Notes under the pieces: generated by a model
Seen by the model: the letters and a program-made list of their open reading frames with translations, nothing else
What the model was told of the DNA's origin: nothing
The model's database searches: none
Origin: Capniomyces stellatus
Taxonomy: Eukaryota > Kickxellomycota > Harpellomycetes > Harpellales > Legeriomycetaceae
Assembly: GCA_001661515.1 (NCBI GenBank)
Contig: LUVW01000028.1
Coordinates: 315,921 to 370,658 of the forward strand
Direction: 5' to 3'
DNA length: 54,738 nt
In this document: positions 52,692-54,738 of the stretch, piece by piece
Layout: each line of letters begins with the position of its first letter
Position numbering within the stretch: the first letter of the stretch is position 1
Program-made: the position numbers and the translations under genes

Positions 52692-54738
52692 TATCTTATA
52701 ATTATATTATCCTCGTTATTTATCAATAAGAAAAACCAAGTAAAAATATATATAGAATATGCTAAAGCTTAAACCAAGTAAAATGAATAAATGAATAAAA
52801 TAATAAATGAAAACCGACTGCATAAACGGAAACCAAGTCTACACAAAGTAGTCAACCAGGTCAGGGTTTGTGGATATTGCACGCGCCATTGATCCAAGAA
52901 CAACGCGTTTGTCTAGCGCCTGTTTGCACAGCAACAGCGACAACTGGAGATGCGCAATGTTGGCTGCTGAAAAGTAGAACGCTGTAGTGTCAACCAAAGC
53001 ATCGCCTGCGCTGCTGACTCCCAGTCTAGCCTGCTCAGCAATCCACGGAACCAGCTGGCCTGTTCCAAACAACGCTGACTCGCAGACTGAGCTTGTGATC
53101 TGTGTGACCAAAAACGCATTGTTTCTGGTGTTTGCAAGGTTCAAGCCACGCGAGTTGTTCAGCAACACAAACGGCGAAATGGCGTCCAGTATCGAGCCGC
53201 ACTCTTCAACAATCGGTGCAACCAGGCCACCGTTAGGCAGCTTGTCGGTACCCAGCAAGGAAATACTGAACTCGACCAGCAAAAGAACGGCTGACAGTGT
53301 GGACTGGACTGTAGACACAATAGTTGACACCACGTCAAGCCGCCCAGCCAGCCCCAGACCAGAGTCACCACCATTACCAACAATCGCGCGGATAAAGCCA
53401 AGAATGGCTGTGGCTGATTGGATAACAAAAAGCGAGCCCTGCGAAACATCACAGCCATCCAGCGAAAGCTGCCAGTAGTCAGAGAACCTGTGCAAGCCAG
53501 CAACGCTGTCACCGCTGCCATCACTGCTGCCACCGCTGCTAGAGCTGGGACTTGATCTTGATGTAGGTGTGTTGGCAACAGTCCTCAGCAGCAGCCTGGA
53601 GACAGCCAGGTTTGTGTTGAGGTTGGCGGACAGAACGTCCAGGGGCTGGGAGGTAGGATTGGCTGAAAAGGCCAGTAGCTGCGATAGCCAGACGGCGACA
53701 GACCCATCACGCGAGTTCAGCAGACTGAACAGCGAAATAGAGTTCTTTGCCCCAGTCAGATTAAACAGGGCTGCCAACGCATAGTTGTTTGAGTCAGACA
53801 GCGGCGATAGACCAATGGAGAAGAGCTGCTGGAGCACAAAAGATCGTTGGAAAAGCAGGCGGTCTTGGAAGTAGTTTTTGCAGCCAGTCGAGATGACCTT
53901 GTACAGGAACGATCGGATCGAGGCTGGCGACTTTGAGTCTGGGAGCACAAGGTTGAAGAAGAACTTGTTTGATGCCATGTTGGAGATGGGCGACGAAAGC
54001 AGGTAGTGGTTGGCCAGGCTGTACATAAAGTGGTCGTTGTACAGCAGTATCAGACTCAGCTCCGAGTAGAACAGAGTCTGGATAAAGGGCAGCCGAGCGT
54101 TCTGCACAGTCACGCCATTTCTGACTGTCCGCAGCAGCAGAATCAGTTGCTGTTTTTCTCTAAACTCGCCCTGCTCCAGAATCCTAAGCACTGCTGCCAG
54201 TACAAAGTATCCCATCTCGCGCACCGTTTCTTCCACGCTACTGGTTGCAACCAGCGCCAACCCAACAATGTTCGACTTGAACAGCAGCGATACGTCTACC
54301 TGGTCTGCGTCTCTGTGGTCAAACAGCACAGAACATGTCAGCTTCAGCAAAAACACTGGATCGTAATACTCGCTTGACCCAATACTGTACCCATCCGACC
54401 CACTGCTGTACCCTCTTGTACATCTAGGCTCGACCAGCAAAAACAGACTCTGCTTCACCTGGTTATAGTCCAGGTGCTTGAAGCACATGTTCACGCCTTC
54501 TGCCGAGCTTGGGCCCAGCACAAACGGACTGTTTCCTCCGCCAGCTGCTGTTTTGATGATCGAGTCAACACTGCCGCTGCTGGGCTTCACGTCATACCCA
54601 AAGTGTGCATTGACCAGGCTCTGCTTTGCCCTTGTCTCCAAGCTCTTCCTGCCAAACCGCAGCATTGCGCTATCAACGCTGATCCCCGTGCACGCCTCAT
54701 AGCCTTTGCTAAACGCCATAATCCGCCCATCGTCTGCC
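52692..54738 (-). repeat. Inverted repeat, right arm (2047 bp), cut by window end
   Basis: Reverse complement of 27512-29558, with no difference seen. Identity begins 60 bases after the Aquarius stop codon and runs to the last base of the window, so the true length is unknown. Confidence 0.95.
52839..54738 (-). CDS. URB1: URB1, partial second copy (C-terminal part only)
   Basis: The frame is open from the window end to a TAG at 52839 and encodes the last 632 or so residues of URB1, identical in translation to the copy at 21661-29411 (residues about 1893-2524 of that protein). No start codon for this copy is in the window; internal methionines such as the one at 54719 are not starts. The 147-base 3' flank is duplicated too. 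It is either the end of a second full gene beyond the window, a truncated duplicate, or an assembly or amplification chimera. I favour an artefact because identity is complete and the sequence stops inside the repeat. Confidence 0.8.
   Translation of the reverse strand, partial: ADDGRIMAFSKGYEACTGISVDSAMLRFGRKSLETRAKQSLVNAHFGYDVKPSSGSVDSIIKTAAGGGNSPFVLGPSSAEGVNMCFKHLDYNQVKQSLFLLVEPRCTRGYSSGSDGYSIGSSEYYDPVFLLKLTCSVLFDHRDADQVDVSLLFKSNIVGLALVATSSVEETVREMGYFVLAAVLRILEQGEFREKQQLILLLRTVRNGVTVQNARLPFIQTLFYSELSLILLYNDHFMYSLANHYLLSSPISNMASNKFFFNLVLPDSKSPASIRSFLYKVISTGCKNYFQDRLLFQRSFVLQQLFSIGLSPLSDSNNYALAALFNLTGAKNSISLFSLLNSRDGSVAVWLSQLLAFSANPTSQPLDVLSANLNTNLAVSRLLLRTVANTPTSRSSPSSSSGGSSDGSGDSVAGLHRFSDYWQLSLDGCDVSQGSLFVIQSATAILGFIRAIVGNGGDSGLGLAGRLDVVSTIVSTVQSTLSAVLLLVEFSISLLGTDKLPNGGLVAPIVEECGSILDAISPFVLLNNSRGLNLANTRNNAFLVTQITSSVCESALFGTGQLVPWIAEQARLGVSSAGDALVDTTAFYFSAANIAHLQLSLLLCKQALDKRVVLGSMARAISTNPDLVDYFV

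Overview
This is eukaryotic nuclear DNA, most likely from an early-diverging (non-Dikarya) fungus. The genes use standard stop codons and GT-AG introns. Several families are fungal in form: a 161-residue tropomyosin of the fission-yeast Cdc8 size, a flippase-kinase-type AGC kinase, a secreted six-cysteine protein resembling chitin-binding CBM19 modules, a secreted PA-domain subtilase and URB1/Npa1. A CYRI (FAM49) homologue, a Rac1/SCAR-WAVE regulator family usually discussed in animals and amoebae, argues against a typical Dikarya genome. Intergenic DNA is very AT-rich. I cannot fix the phylum; Zoopagomycota (for example Kickxellomycotina) is a guess from gene style.

Layout. 1-6.0 kb: small intron-rich genes, namely an AGTRAP-like membrane protein (2120-3206 +), an unrecognised 93-residue protein (3317-3658 +), the mRNA cap guanine-N7 methyltransferase ABD1 (3655-5075 -) and a 66-residue membrane protein (5517-5956 -). 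6.8-18.1 kb: secreted subtilase (6805-10192 +), a nine-exon ARM-repeat/SPRY protein (10742-16394 +) and an FSP1/AIFM2-like oxidoreductase (16562-18085 -). 18.1-21.7 kb: no confident gene, but a 0.9 kb direct duplication joined by a single N. 21.7-29.4 kb: URB1. 29.8-38.9 kb: three minus-strand multi-exon genes, tropomyosin, CYRI and the AGC kinase. 41-52.6 kb: EFL1, an NSRP1/CCDC55-like splicing factor, the secreted six-cysteine protein (minus) and Aquarius. 52.7-54.7 kb: a 2047-bp inverted copy of the 3' end of URB1, cut by the end of the window.

Functional themes. URB1 (early 60S assembly) and EFL1 (late 60S maturation, eIF6 release) belong to ribosome biogenesis. Aquarius, NSRP1 and ABD1 belong to mRNA processing. 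Tropomyosin and CYRI belong to actin control, and the AGC kinase may join them through membrane polarity. I see no sign that these form a co-regulated cluster; the order looks like ordinary fungal gene order. Exon structures were worked out by hand from splice signals, reading phase and family similarity; no alignment was run.

Most unusual points: the inverted URB1 copy; the N-joined duplication (probably an assembly overlap); a switch from purine-rich to pyrimidine-rich coding strand inside each of the four longest genes; A-rich tandem repeats upstream of all five long plus-strand genes; a phase-1-only intron set including one likely GC-AG intron; and the CYRI homologue.
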